Assembly (NCBI RefSeq): GCF_023278185.1
Contig: NZ_CP066356.1
Coordinates: forward strand, 8,362,001 to 8,426,000
Direction of reading: 5' to 3'
DNA length: 64,000 nucleotides
Source of the DNA: Bradyrhizobium elkanii USDA 76
GTDB lineage: Bacteria > Pseudomonadota > Alphaproteobacteria > Rhizobiales > Xanthobacteraceae
The position numbers and the translations under genes were made by a program. Positions 27,884 through 37,792 of the stretch are shown in pieces; within the stretch, counting starts at the first letter, position 1; each line of letters begins with the position of its first letter. The notes under the pieces were generated by a model. That model was not told the DNA's origin. It saw nothing but the letters and a program-made list of their open reading frames with translations, and did not search any database.

Positions 27884-29107
27884 GTGCGACTGACTGGCTG
27901 GGTGTTGCTGCTGATCGGCGGGCTGCTGTGCGCCACGATTTCGTGGGCCGCGCTCGGCTTCCTGCTGATGGGCGTCGGCCTGATCGCGCTGCAGGTCGCC
28001 GAGCGGGGCCGGCGTCCGGCCGATGCTGCCGTGCCGGCCGCCGCCTCGGGATTTACCCCGCCTCACCTCAGCGACGGGCTGCAGCCGCCGACCCTCGACC
28101 CGGTCGCAGGCCAGAACAGCGGCCCTCAGCGGCCGCCCCGCCGGGTGGCCTGGCCCGACAAGAACAACGACGCGCCCTACGACCGCGAGGCGTGGCGCCG
28201 GCTGGTCGAGAGTGATCCTGATCTCGCCCAGATCGCCAATGTGCTCGCCGATTACGGCCCGCAATATGTCGACGAGCTGGCGGGCAGCTACCTCGCCGCT
28301 CCCGACAAGGGCCGCCTAGCGGCGATCGTCGACGGCATCATCGCGCGCGCGCGGGACGGTCAGCCGGTCCCGCCGCCGCCCGCACCAGTCGAAGCATCGC
28401 GGCCACCGCCGTTGCCGCCTCGGCCGGAGCCGAAGCCGGTGATCATCCCTGCCGCCAAGCCGGCGACTTCGCCAAGCAATCGCGCAGACGCTCTCGAAGC
28501 GTCGCTGCTCGCCACGGTCGAGGAGGCTTCCGCCAGGATCGCCGCCGAACGCGCGGGTCTGTTCAAGCCTGCCAAGGAACTTAATAAGGAGCCCGGCGAA
28601 GCAACCGACAGCCGGCCGCAGGCGGCGGGCCAGCGGGAGCCGCTGTTCGGTCGCGCAGCCCGGGACGCGAAGCCCGCCGGGCCGCCGCCGGTGCCGGTCA
28701 CACCGCCGCCAATGCCGGCGGCACCGCCACCGATGCCGGCCGACCTCGAAGCATCGTTGATCGCCGCCGTCAACGAGGCCGCGGTCCGGCGGGCGGACGC
28801 CAAGGACACCCCCAAGCCGGCGCAGGAGCCCGCGCCGTCGCCGGCAAAACACGAGCCCGAGGTTCGTGGCGTCGCGCCTGCCCCTCCACCGGCACCACCT
28901 GCGAAGACACCACCTGCGAAGACGCCTGCCGATCATCTCGACGAGACGCTGCTCGCGGCGCTGGCCGAGATTTCCGGTCAGAAAATCAAGGGCGAGCCCA
29001 AGCCGGACGCAGCGTCCAAGGGCCCATCCGGTCCGCCGGCCGACGACGGGCTGTCCGACATGATCAAGAAGTTCGCCCCGGATTCGAACTTCCTGCGCAA
29101 GACGTAA
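27884..29107 (+). CDS. Proline-rich membrane-anchored hypothetical protein
   Basis: A 407-residue protein starting at GTG behind GGAAGGG. Two closely spaced hydrophobic segments (about 3-20 and 22-40) anchor it, and the rest is cytoplasmic and of low complexity. Helical islands (DAPYDREAWRRLVESDPDLA; EASLLATVEEASARIAAERA; DLEASLIAAVNEAAVRRADA; LDETLLAALAEISGQ) alternate with Pro/Ala runs. The LEASL..AV.EA motif recurs three times, suggesting internal repeats. Function unknown; it could be a scaffold. Confidence 0.7.
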   Translation: MRLTGWVLLLIGGLLCATISWAALGFLLMGVGLIALQVAERGRRPADAAVPAAASGFTPPHLSDGLQPPTLDPVAGQNSGPQRPPRRVAWPDKNNDAPYDREAWRRLVESDPDLAQIANVLADYGPQYVDELAGSYLAAPDKGRLAAIVDGIIARARDGQPVPPPPAPVEASRPPPLPPRPEPKPVIIPAAKPATSPSNRADALEASLLATVEEASARIAAERAGLFKPAKELNKEPGEATDSRPQAAGQREPLFGRAARDAKPAGPPPVPVTPPPMPAAPPPMPADLEASLIAAVNEAAVRRADAKDTPKPAQEPAPSPAKHEPEVRGVAPAPPPAPPAKTPPAKTPADHLDETLLAALAEISGQKIKGEPKPDAASKGPSGPPADDGLSDMIKKFAPDSNFLRKT

Positions 29108-29116
29108 CGGCGCCGG

Positions 29117-29177
29117 TCTTGTTCTGACGCGTTTTCTTCACGCGAACCGGTATCCACTTCGCTCGAAAACGCTCTAG
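29117..29177. repeat. Dispersed repeat, family A (copy 2, inverted)
   Basis: TGACGCGTTTTCTTCACGCG, then AACCGGTATCCACTTCGCTCG and AAAACGCTCTA. This is the reverse complement of the first half of the repeat at 8746-8846, with only a few mismatches. It lies between convergent genes. Confidence 0.75.
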
Positions 29178-30967
29178 ACCCCCGCAACCGACGCCCAGAT
29201 ATCGGCGAGCTTGCGCTTGACGATCTGCATCCGCGTTTGCGGCGCGACCTTTTCCTCTTCCTCCGGCAGGCGCAGGCCGACGACGTTGACGCGGCCGCCG
29301 CTGATGCTGCGCGCCACCAGCACGATCTCGTCGAGCGCCAGTTCGGCCCCTTCCTTCGGCGCGCGGTCGAGATTGACGTCGAAATAGTCGGCGAGCGTCA
29401 GCTTGGCCTGGTGCTCGTCGACCTTGACGCCGTAGATCTCGGCGAGCTCGCCGAGCGTATGCTCCGCCGACACCATGAAGTCGCCGAGCAGATGCGGATC
29501 GGGCGCGCTCGACGGCGCCATGTCGACGAAGAAGCGGTCGAGCGCCTCGGCGCGCTCCGGCGGCGCCAGCAGGTAGATGTAGTCGCCGGGCGCGACCGGA
29601 TCGGCTTCGGTCGGCGTCAGGATCCGCTCCTCGCGGATCACCAGCGTCGGCTTCGACCAGGACGGGATCAGCCCGCGGCGGAAGTACAGGCTCTTCGGCC
29701 GCACCGGATAGCCGACCAGCTGCTGCTCGAGCTGGCCGGGCAAGTCGAGCTCGACGCGGCGCGGACCGCGTTCGGCGCGCGGCAGCGCGACATGCAGCCG
29801 CCGCGCCGCCGGCGCCAGCGTCCAGCCCTGCAACAGCAGCGAGATGATGACGACGACGAAGGCGACGTCGAAATAGAGATAGGCTTTCGACAGCCCGACC
29901 AGCATCGGGATCGAGGCGAGGAAGATCGCGACCGCGCCGCGCAGCCCGGTCCAGGCGATGAAGATCTTCTCCCGCCAGTTGAACTTGAACGGTGCGAGGC
30001 AGATCAGGACCGCCAGCGGCCGCGCCACCAGCATCAGCGCGAACGCCACCAGCACGGCGCCGCCGGCGCTGGAGAGCAGGCGATGCGGCGAGACCAAGAG
30101 GCCGAGCAGCACGAACATCACGATCTGCGCCAGCCAGGTCGCGGCGTCGAGGAACGTCACCACCGAATTATGCGCGCGGGTCGGCCGGTTGCCGATGATG
30201 ATACCGGCGAGATAGACCGCGAGGAATCCCGACGCATGCACGATCTGCGAGCCGCCGAAGATCACCAGTGCCGCTGTGGTGACGAACGGCGCATGCAGGC
30301 CCTGCGGCAGCGCCACATAGTTCAGCGCGATCACCACCAGCCGGCCGCCGATCACCCCGATGATGGCGCCGAACACAGCCTCCTGGATGAACTCGAGCGC
30401 GATGTGCGAGGCCGAGCTCTGGCCGATCGAGATGAACTCGACCAGCATCAAGGTGAGGAAGATCGCGAACGGATCGTTGGTGCCGGATTCCGCTTCCAGC
30501 GTCGCGCCGACGCGAGGGCGCAGGCGGAGGCCCTGGGTGTGCACCAGCAGGAAAACCGCCGCGGCGTCGGTCGAGGCCACGACGGCGCCGACCAGCAATG
30601 ACTCGGTCCAGTTGAGGTCGAGCACAAAGCGGGCGACCGGCGCAGTGATCAGCGCGGTCAACAGCACGCCGGCGGTCGCCAGCATCATCGAGGGCGCCAG
30701 CACGGTGCGGATGCTGGCAAACCGCGTCTTCAATCCGCCGTCGAACAGGATCAGCGCCAGCGCCACCGAGCCGACTAGATAGGTGGTGCGGACGTCGTCG
30801 AACTGCAGCCGGCCGGGGCCGGAATCGCCCGCCAGCATGCCGACCAGCAAGAACACCAGCAGCAAGGGGGCGCCGAACCGCAAGGCCAGCAGGCTCGACA
30901 GGATGCCGGCCATCACCAGCACCGCGCCGAGCAGGATCGCTATACTGACGGAGTCGAGGGATGCCAT
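29174..30967 (-). CDS. Potassium/proton antiporter, CPA1/NhaP2 type
   Basis: A 597-residue antiporter. The N-terminal Na_H_Exchanger domain (about 1-390, 12-13 membrane segments) includes LILFDGGLKT, VGAVVASTDAAAVF and LEAESGTNDPFAIFLT, the ion-translocation motifs. A TrkA-C-type domain (about 405-490) and a CorC_HlyC-like C-terminal domain follow, the NhaP2/CvrA arrangement. Exchanges cytoplasmic K+ for protons and may be gated by nucleotides through the cytoplasmic domains. Confidence 0.88.
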   Translation of the reverse strand: MASLDSVSIAILLGAVLVMAGILSSLLALRFGAPLLLVFLLVGMLAGDSGPGRLQFDDVRTTYLVGSVALALILFDGGLKTRFASIRTVLAPSMMLATAGVLLTALITAPVARFVLDLNWTESLLVGAVVASTDAAAVFLLVHTQGLRLRPRVGATLEAESGTNDPFAIFLTLMLVEFISIGQSSASHIALEFIQEAVFGAIIGVIGGRLVVIALNYVALPQGLHAPFVTTAALVIFGGSQIVHASGFLAVYLAGIIIGNRPTRAHNSVVTFLDAATWLAQIVMFVLLGLLVSPHRLLSSAGGAVLVAFALMLVARPLAVLICLAPFKFNWREKIFIAWTGLRGAVAIFLASIPMLVGLSKAYLYFDVAFVVVIISLLLQGWTLAPAARRLHVALPRAERGPRRVELDLPGQLEQQLVGYPVRPKSLYFRRGLIPSWSKPTLVIREERILTPTEADPVAPGDYIYLLAPPERAEALDRFFVDMAPSSAPDPHLLGDFMVSAEHTLGELAEIYGVKVDEHQAKLTLADYFDVNLDRAPKEGAELALDEIVLVARSISGGRVNVVGLRLPEEEEKVAPQTRMQIVKRKLADIWASVAGV

Positions 30968-31186
30968 GCGCCTTCGGAGGTCTCAAATACTTGCAATTGC
31001 ATCCTTATCGTCGCCACACTGGGACGCCAACCGATTTCTGACATGAGCGGCAATGTGCCCGGTCCCGATCCCTAGGTCGCCTCCACACTGTGTTGTATCG
31101 ATGGTCGCGTGCGCGGCTTTGTGGGATTCTCGCCGGGCATTCGAATCACATTTGGCTGACCCGCACTGCAAGTTGAGAATTTGCCG

Positions 31187-32503
31187 ATGGACATGAGCCT
31201 GAAGGACGTCCTGGAATCGATCCAAATGGCGGCGCGCTCGGTCGGCGCCGAGGTCGCCTCGCCCTGGTTCTATCTGCAGTTCGGCATCATCCTCGCCGCC
31301 GCGGGCCTCGCCTACGCCGCCGATACCGCCATACATGCGCGGGTCGACATGTCGTCGCTGGCGATGCGCTGGCCGCTGCCGCTCCGACACTTCGCCCGCG
31401 TGATGGTGAAGAGCGCCTCCACCGCGGTGTTCGCGGTCCTGATGATCATCTCGCGCATCGTGATGTGGCACGCGACCTGGCCGAGCCGCAGCTATCTGAT
31501 CGCGGTCTCCGCCAAGCTGGCGCTGGCCTGGCTGGTGATCCGCCTCGTCACCTCGGTGATCGACAACGCCTTCATCGTCAAACTGGTCTCGATCGCGGCC
31601 TGGGTGGTCGCCGCCCTCAGCATCATCGGCCAGCTCGACTGGGCCGCCGAGACGCTGGATTCGTTCGCCGTCGTGGTGGGCGGTCTGCGGCTGACGCCGC
31701 TGCTGCTGATCAAGGCCGGCGCGCTGCTGATCGTGGCGCTGTGGCTGAGCAATATCGCCAGCAATTTCATCGACGGCCAGATCACCCGATCGACCGACCT
31801 GACCCCGTCGATCCAGGTGTTGTTGGTCAAGATCATTCGCATCGGCCTGATGGTGGTCGCGGTCGCCATTGCCTTGAGCGCGGTCGGGATCAATCTGTCG
31901 GCGCTGGCGGTGCTGTCCGGCGCCGTCGGCGTCGGCATCGGTTTCGGCCTGCAGAAGATCGTCGCCAACTTCATCTCGGGCATCATCCTGCTGGTCGACA
32001 AGTCGGTGAAGCCGGGCGACCTCGTCACCATCGGCGACAGCCAGGGCCGCATCAGCGCGATGAAAACCCGCTACATCTCCGTCGCCGCCGGCGACGGCCG
32101 CGAGTTCCTGATCCCGAACGAGGACCTGGTGACGCAGAAGGTCACCAACTGGACCTATACCGACAAGAATACGCTGGTGAAGATCGCTTTCGCCGTCAAC
32201 TACGACGCCGATCCAAGGCTGGTCTGCAAGCTCGCGATCGATACCGCCGCGGCCCACGCCCGCGCGCTCAAGGGCAAGCCGCCGAACTGCATCCTCACCG
32301 AATTCGCCGAACTCGGCATGAAGTTCTCGCTGACCTTCTGGATCGCCGACCCCGACGGCATGGACAATGTGAAGAGCGACGTCATGCTGGCGCTGTGGGA
32401 CGCCTTCAAGCAGCAGGGCATCCGGGTGCCCTACCCGGTGCGGGAACTCCGCATCCGCGGCGGCGCGCTGCCGGTCGAGAGCGTGGTCGAGGTCTCCAAC
32501 TAG
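31187..32503 (+). CDS. Mechanosensitive ion channel, MscS family
   Basis: A 438-residue membrane channel. Several membrane segments precede the conserved pore helix and beta domain (LSGAVGVGIGFGLQKIVANF, then ISGIILLVDKSVKPGDLVTI). The long N-terminal membrane extension is larger than E. coli MscS, as in the YbdG/MSL-like group. Opens under membrane tension to relieve osmotic downshock. The next ATG, 6 bases downstream, is an equally good start. Confidence 0.9.
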   Translation: MDMSLKDVLESIQMAARSVGAEVASPWFYLQFGIILAAAGLAYAADTAIHARVDMSSLAMRWPLPLRHFARVMVKSASTAVFAVLMIISRIVMWHATWPSRSYLIAVSAKLALAWLVIRLVTSVIDNAFIVKLVSIAAWVVAALSIIGQLDWAAETLDSFAVVVGGLRLTPLLLIKAGALLIVALWLSNIASNFIDGQITRSTDLTPSIQVLLVKIIRIGLMVVAVAIALSAVGINLSALAVLSGAVGVGIGFGLQKIVANFISGIILLVDKSVKPGDLVTIGDSQGRISAMKTRYISVAAGDGREFLIPNEDLVTQKVTNWTYTDKNTLVKIAFAVNYDADPRLVCKLAIDTAAAHARALKGKPPNCILTEFAELGMKFSLTFWIADPDGMDNVKSDVMLALWDAFKQQGIRVPYPVRELRIRGGALPVESVVEVSN

Positions 32504-32670
32504 CGCTTGAGCGCGATCTTTTTGCAGGACCGGTGGCCGCTGTTCCGAATTGTGCCCGGAAATCAAGCCGTTTGGACATGTCCCCATGCTCAAGCTTGGC
32601 TTGCGCCGGGCGCGCCGATCATTAAATTAGGGCCTGAAATCAGCCCCTTGCCCGCAGAAACAGCCCGCCC

Positions 32671-33495
32671 ATGAGCTATATCGACGCCACCGACACCTCC
32701 CTTCGCAAGACCGGCCAGATCAAGCTGCACGGACCGAGCGGCTTTGCCGGCATGCGCAAGGCGGGCGCGCTGGTGTCGAAATGCCTCGACGCGCTCACCG
32801 ACATCGTCAAACCGGGCATCCCGACGTCAGTCATCGACGAGTTCGTCCGCAAGTTCGCCTTCGACCACGGCGCCTATCCGGCGACGCTGATGTATCGCGG
32901 CTATCGCTACTCGACCTGCACCTCGATCAATCACGTGGTCTGCCACGGCATGCCGGGCGACCGGCCGTTGAAGGAAGGCGACATCGTCAATGTCGACGTT
33001 ACCTTCATCGTCGACGGTTGGTATGGCGACTCCAGCCGCATGTATGCGATCGGCGCCATCGCGCGGAAGGCCGAGCGGCTGATCGAGGTGACCTATGAGG
33101 CGATGATGCGCGGCATTGCCGCGGTGAAGCCCGGCGCCACCACCGGCGATATCGGCCACGCCATCCAGAGCTATGTCGAACCGCAGGGCATGAGCGTGGT
33201 GCGCGACTTCTGCGGCCACGGCCTCGGCCGCCTGTTCCACGACGAGCCGAACATCATCCACATCGGCCGCCCCGGCGAAGGCGCGCCGCTGAAGCCCGGC
33301 ATGTTCTTCACCATCGAGCCGATGATCAATCTCGGCAAGCCGCATGTGAAGATCCTGTCCGACGGCTGGACCGCAGTGACCCGCGACCGCTCGCTGTCGG
33401 CGCAGTTCGAGCACTCGGTCGGCGTCACCGCCGACGGCGTCGAGATCTTCACGCTGTCCGAGCGCCATGGCGAGAAGCCGTGGGTTCAGGTGTAG
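32671..33495 (+). CDS. map: Methionine aminopeptidase, type I
   Basis: A 274-residue M24 metallopeptidase that removes the initiator methionine. The five metal ligands are in recognisable motifs: NVDVTFIVDGWYGDSSRM (two Asp), CGHGLGRLFHDEP (His), FTIEPMI (Glu) and QFEHSVGVT (Glu). The catalytic His lies in SINHVVCHGMPG. Full length. Essential housekeeping gene in the backbone close to radC. Confidence 0.95.
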   Translation: MSYIDATDTSLRKTGQIKLHGPSGFAGMRKAGALVSKCLDALTDIVKPGIPTSVIDEFVRKFAFDHGAYPATLMYRGYRYSTCTSINHVVCHGMPGDRPLKEGDIVNVDVTFIVDGWYGDSSRMYAIGAIARKAERLIEVTYEAMMRGIAAVKPGATTGDIGHAIQSYVEPQGMSVVRDFCGHGLGRLFHDEPNIIHIGRPGEGAPLKPGMFFTIEPMINLGKPHVKILSDGWTAVTRDRSLSAQFEHSVGVTADGVEIFTLSERHGEKPWVQV

Positions 33496-33583
33496 TCCTT
33501 GTTACCTCTCCCGCAAGCGGGAGAAGGGAGCGCAGTCCCGACGCGGACGTTACACCAGCCAACCTCATCGAGCTTTGCCGCGA

Positions 33584-34303
33584 TCAATAATCGCTCCGCG
33601 TGCGCTCGATGATCTCCTCGGGCGTATGGTTCTCTCCGATCGACATCGCGCAGATCCGCGACAGATGCAGATAGGACAGTCCGGTCTCCTCCGCCCAGGC
33701 GTTGAACTGCGCCTGCACCTTGGCGAGATCGCGCTTCGACTTGACCTCCTCGGCGATATCGAGGCCGGCATCGCGCAGGCAGGCGACGACGTCGCGCGAG
33801 GTGACGAAGCCGTCCCAACCGAGGAAGCGCAGCAGCATCTGCCCGGTGTTGCCGCCGAGCCGGCTGCCGCGCTTGGCCAACAGCTCCAGCAGTCCGACCT
33901 CATCCGATGACGGCCAGGCGCCAAGGAATTTGCCGAAGCTGCCATGCTCGCGCGCGATCTCCTGCACGAAGCGGCCGTTGTCGCGCACCGACATGATCTT
34001 GGCGCCGTTGCGCACGATCCTGGCGTCGCTGACGAGCTTCTCCCAGAATTCGTCGGGCTTGAAGGCGAGCTTGGCGGGCTGAAAGCCGAGAAACGCCTCC
34101 TCGAAGCCCGGCCATTTGGCGTCGATCACGCTCCAGGCAAACCCCGCGCAGAACACCCGCCTGGTCATCTCGGCCAGCACGCGGTCGTCACCGAGCTTTG
34201 CCAGCGCCTTGGCGCCCGCCGGTGGCCGCAGCAGCTTCTCCAGCGCCTTCGGCCCGCCCTTGCGCTTCTCGGCGCGCGAGCGGATCACCTTGAATGATGT
34301 CAC
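33584..34303 (-). CDS. 3-methyladenine DNA glycosylase I family protein
   Basis: A 239-residue protein starting at GTG 34303 ([17 protein letters not shown]), behind a GGAGGG site. The helical HhH core includes [20 protein letters not shown] and [14 protein letters not shown]. These match the Tag-like glycosylases, which excise alkylated bases, but it lacks the zinc Cys/His set of classic Tag. Divergent from radC, another gene of the repair type. Substrate range unknown. Confidence 0.75.
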   Translation of the reverse strand: MTSFKVIRSRAEKRKGGPKALEKLLRPPAGAKALAKLGDDRVLAEMTRRVFCAGFAWSVIDAKWPGFEEAFLGFQPAKLAFKPDEFWEKLVSDARIVRNGAKIMSVRDNGRFVQEIAREHGSFGKFLGAWPSSDEVGLLELLAKRGSRLGGNTGQMLLRFLGWDGFVTSRDVVACLRDAGLDIAEEVKSKRDLAKVQAQFNAWAEETGLSYLHLSRICAMSIGENHTPEEIIERTRSDY

Positions 34304-34440
34304 GCCGCCCTCCCCCTCTTTGCTATCGAACCGTTGTCGCCGACGGTAATTCGCTGGTCGCGTCGTGGCAAACCGGAGCGGCATCGCCCCTTCAGCATCG
34401 CCCCTTGCAAAATGCGGCCGGCACGGCATGGTTGTGGGCG

Positions 34441-35052
34441 ATGCCCGCCAAACCCGATACCAGCGACGACGAAGCCGGCGAGACGCCGCATTATCACGGC
34501 CATCGCGAACGGCTGCGCGAGCGCTTCTATGCGGCCGGGCCCGACGCGCTGACCGACTACGAGCTCTTGGAAATGGCGCTGTTCGCCGCCATCCCGCGCC
34601 GCGACACCAAGCCGTTGGCCAAGGCCCTGATCAAGAAGTTCGGCTCGTTCGCCGAGGTGGTGCACGCGCCGGTGGCGCGGCTGCGCGAGGTCGAGGGCGT
34701 CAAGGATGCCTCGATCAACCAGATCAAGCTGCTCGCCGCCGCCGCCGGCCGGATCGCCAAGGGCGAGATCAGGCGCAACATCGCGCTGTCGTCCTGGAAC
34801 GACGTCATCGACTATTGCCGCACCGGCATGGCGTTCGCCGACAAGGAGCAGTTTCGCCTGCTGTTCCTCGACAAGCGCAACCGGCTGATCGCCGACGAGG
34901 TGCAGCAGACCGGCACCGTCGATCACACCCCGGTCTATCCGCGCGAGGTGATCAAGCGCGCGCTTGAATTGTCCGCCACCGCGCTGATCCTGGTGCACAA
35001 CCACCCCACTACCCACCCTATGATCACGTTGGATCACGTTCAATACCGATGA
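34441..35052 (+). pseudogene. radC: radC, 3'-truncated by integrative element
   Basis: JAB/MPN-domain protein of the RadC (UPF0758) family. The N-terminal HhH part and most of the MPN domain are intact ([29 protein letters not shown]). After HNHP the normal continuation, which should supply the Ser and Asp of the metal site in HPSGDP..S..D, is replaced by [14 protein letters not shown] and a stop. A tyrosine integrase gene follows, so this is an integration site within radC. The lost 3' end should lie at the other edge of the element. Confidence 0.9.
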
Positions 35053-35209
35053 ATCATCAACGATATATCCGATTTTTTCTTCATTGCACACAGGGGGCGG
35101 CTATGGCAAATTGGGAGCGGTAAGAGGGGTTGAAAGCGGCTTTCCGATCCCAGCAAACGATCCCCGTTTCTCCTCGACCGATCCCAGTTGCGGCACAGGA
35201 GGAAACGCC

Positions 35210-36451
35210 ATGCCAAGCCTGACCGACACCGCGATCCGACATGCGTTGAAGCGGGTGGAGCTAAGTCAGAAACAGGAAAATCTCGCCGACGGTGAAGGGC
35301 GCGGCACCGGCCGCCTCGTGCTTGTCCTCAAGCCCATGCCGAAGCGCGTCACCGCCGACTGGATGGCGCAGCAATGGCGCGATGGGAAGCGGACCAAGAA
35401 GAAGCTCGGGGCTTATCCCTCCATATCGCTCGCCCAGGCACGCGAAATATTCAAACGCGACTTCGCCGACGTCATCCAGAAGGGTCGCAGCATCAAGATC
35501 GCTACCGACACGCGCCCCGGCACCGTCGCTGATCTGTTCGAAGGCTATGTCGCCGCGCTCAAGGATGCGAGCAAGCCGTCCTGGAAGGAAACGGAAAAAG
35601 GCCTTAACAAGATCGCCGACACGCTCGGACGCAACCGCCTCGCTCGCGAGATCGAGGCCGAGGAAATCATCGAGCTGATCCGCCCGATCTACGAGCGCGG
35701 TGCCAAATCAATGGCCGACCATGTGCGCTCCTATCTCCATGCCGCCTTTAGCTGGGGCATGAAGTCTGACAACGACTATCGGCAGCAGTCTTCCAGACGC
35801 TTTCGACTCCCTTTCAATCCGGCAACCGGCATTCCTACCGAGCCTAAGATCCAGGGCACGCGCTGGCTTGACGAAGACGAGTTTGTGCAACTCTATCGCT
35901 GGCTGGAGAGCCCCGACACGCCGGTCCACCCCTCCTATCCCCGCGCGGTGCAACTCATCATGCTGACAGGGCAGCGCGTCGAGGAGATCGCGCGGTTTCA
36001 TGTCAATCAATGGGACGCCAGTGAGCGAATCATCGACTGGTCGAAGACCAAGAACCTCCAGCCGCACGCTGTCCCAGTGCCATTGCTTGCCGCCGAGCTG
36101 ATCGAAAAGATCAAGCCGAACGAGTATGGCTGGTTCTTCCCCTCCGCCAAGGACCCCTCGAAGCCTGTCAGCCACGGCACTCTTTATAGCTTTGTTTGGC
36201 GGCAGCGAGATCGCGGCGTGATTCCATATGCGACAAACCGCGATCTCCGGCGCACGTTCAAGACGCTCGCCGGCAAGGCAGGCGTGTCGAAGGAAATCCG
36301 CGATCGCCTCCAGAACCACGCGCTACAGGATGTCAGCTCCAAGCACTACGACCGCTGGCACTATATGATCGAGAAACGCGCTGGCATGGCGAAATGGGAC
36401 AAATTCGTGCGCGCCATGCTGGCGAAGAAGCGACTGAAAGAGGCCGCATGA
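35210..36451 (+). CDS. Tyrosine integrase, P4-like
   Basis: A 413-residue recombinase from ATG 35210 behind AGGAGG. The N-terminal region (RVTADWMAQQWRDGKRTKKK, LGAYPSISLAQAREIF) is an arm-binding/DUF4102-type domain, followed by a core-binding domain and a catalytic domain. Catalytic residues: Arg in TGQRVEEIARFH, the H-x-x-R box as RDLRRTFKT (Arg in the first His position), and QDVSSKHYDRW with the nucleophile Tyr. Its position next to the radC break makes it the likely driver of insertion. Its stop overlaps the nuclease gene start (ATGA). Confidence 0.92.
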   Translation: MPSLTDTAIRHALKRVELSQKQENLADGEGRGTGRLVLVLKPMPKRVTADWMAQQWRDGKRTKKKLGAYPSISLAQAREIFKRDFADVIQKGRSIKIATDTRPGTVADLFEGYVAALKDASKPSWKETEKGLNKIADTLGRNRLAREIEAEEIIELIRPIYERGAKSMADHVRSYLHAAFSWGMKSDNDYRQQSSRRFRLPFNPATGIPTEPKIQGTRWLDEDEFVQLYRWLESPDTPVHPSYPRAVQLIMLTGQRVEEIARFHVNQWDASERIIDWSKTKNLQPHAVPVPLLAAELIEKIKPNEYGWFFPSAKDPSKPVSHGTLYSFVWRQRDRGVIPYATNRDLRRTFKTLAGKAGVSKEIRDRLQNHALQDVSSKHYDRWHYMIEKRAGMAKWDKFVRAMLAKKRLKEAA

Positions 36452-37791
36452 GCTCGCGGCCGCGAAAGCCCCCTCGCCGCAGCGATGCGCTCGGTTCCGC
36501 TGGCGAAGTGGACGCGCAAAGCTACACGGCGTTCGTCGGGGATCTGAAGCAGAAGATCGCGGCGGCACGCCACCGAGCCAGCTTGTCGATCAACCGCGAG
36601 CTAGTGACGCTCTACTGGACGATCGGGCGCGACATCCTGGAACGGCAGGAGCGCGAAGGTTGGGGTGCCCGGGTGGTCGACCGTCTGGCTGGCGATCTTC
36701 GCCTGGCTTTCCCGGAAATGACCGGTTTATCGCCCCGGAATCTGAAATACATGCGCTCGTTCGCCGAGGCCTGGCCCAACGGCGAATTTGTGCAACAGGT
36801 TGTTGCACTATTGCCATGGGGGCATAACGTCCGTTTGCTCGACGCCGTCAAAACGCAGGAAGAGCGCACCTGGTACGCGCGGCAGGCAATTGAACACGGC
36901 TGGAGTCGTAACGTTCTTGTCCATCAGATCGAAAGCAAGCTTTTTGCCCGGCAAGGAAGCGCCCTCACCAATTTCTCGCGAACCCTGCCCGCAGAGCAGT
37001 CCGAGCTTGCCCAACAAATCCTCAAAGACCCCTACACGTTCGACTTCCTCTCGCTTGGCCCAGACATGCTGGAGCGCGACCTCGAGCGTGGTTTGGTCGA
37101 GCATCTGCGTTCACTCATCCTCGAGCTCGGCAAGGGCTTCGCATTCGTCGGCAGCCAATATCACCTCGAAGTCGGCGGGCAGGATTACTACTTGGACCTT
37201 CTTTTCTATCATCTGCGTCTTCGCTGCTTCGTGGTGATCGAGCTGAAGATCGAAGACTTCAAACCCGAATTTGCGGGAAAGATGAACTTTTACCTCTCGG
37301 CCGTGGACGAGCAATTGCGCCATCCCGACGACAAACCGACCATCGGCATCATCTTGTGCAAAGGGCGCAACGAGGTGATCGTGGAATACGCGTTGCGAGA
37401 CTCCAGCAAACCGATGGGGGTCGCCCAGTATCAGCTCTCGGCTGCGTTGCCGCCACAACTCGAGGATGCCCTCCCGACGGCCGCGGAGTTCGCGCGAGAA
37501 TTTCCACTGATGTCCGTGGTCAAGCTACGCATCGAAATCGAGCGCGCGGTACGCGATCTCGCGGACAAGCGAGGCGTCGCTTTCGACCGGCCGACCGGCA
37601 TCATGAAAATGCTCCGTGATCTGCATCGAAATGGATCGGTGCCAAGTAGCACAGAGCAGATGCTCGACGCCCTCCACACCATGAACGAAGCTACGCATGG
37701 CATGGATGTGGACCCGGAGACCGCTGAACGCGCCGTCGAAATCGGCACGATCTTCCTTGGGGAACTCCAGAAACTGAATACAGACGAGTAA
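36448..37791 (+). CDS. DUF1016/YhcG-type PDDEXK nuclease with C-terminal extension
   Basis: A 447-residue protein. DUF1016_N at about 25-190 (INRELVTLYWTIGRDI, GLSPRNLKYMR). PDDEXK domain at about 195-345 with Asp250 in GGQDYYLDLLFYH and Glu265-Lys267 in VVIELKIEDF. An extra helical domain (about 352-447, RIEIERAVRDL..MNEATHGMDVD) is not part of usual YhcG proteins of about 340 residues. Members are linked to recombination or defence. ATGA overlap with the integrase couples their translation. Confidence 0.85.
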   Translation: MSSRPRKPPRRSDALGSAGEVDAQSYTAFVGDLKQKIAAARHRASLSINRELVTLYWTIGRDILERQEREGWGARVVDRLAGDLRLAFPEMTGLSPRNLKYMRSFAEAWPNGEFVQQVVALLPWGHNVRLLDAVKTQEERTWYARQAIEHGWSRNVLVHQIESKLFARQGSALTNFSRTLPAEQSELAQQILKDPYTFDFLSLGPDMLERDLERGLVEHLRSLILELGKGFAFVGSQYHLEVGGQDYYLDLLFYHLRLRCFVVIELKIEDFKPEFAGKMNFYLSAVDEQLRHPDDKPTIGIILCKGRNEVIVEYALRDSSKPMGVAQYQLSAALPPQLEDALPTAAEFAREFPLMSVVKLRIEIERAVRDLADKRGVAFDRPTGIMKMLRDLHRNGSVPSSTEQMLDALHTMNEATHGMDVDPETAERAVEIGTIFLGELQKLNTDE

Positions 37792-37792
37792 G

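Noticed and set aside
30983..32593. 536-codon minus-strand open frame
   Set aside because: Antisense to the MscS channel gene; composition is Asp/His/Arg/Gln-rich, as in shadow frames.
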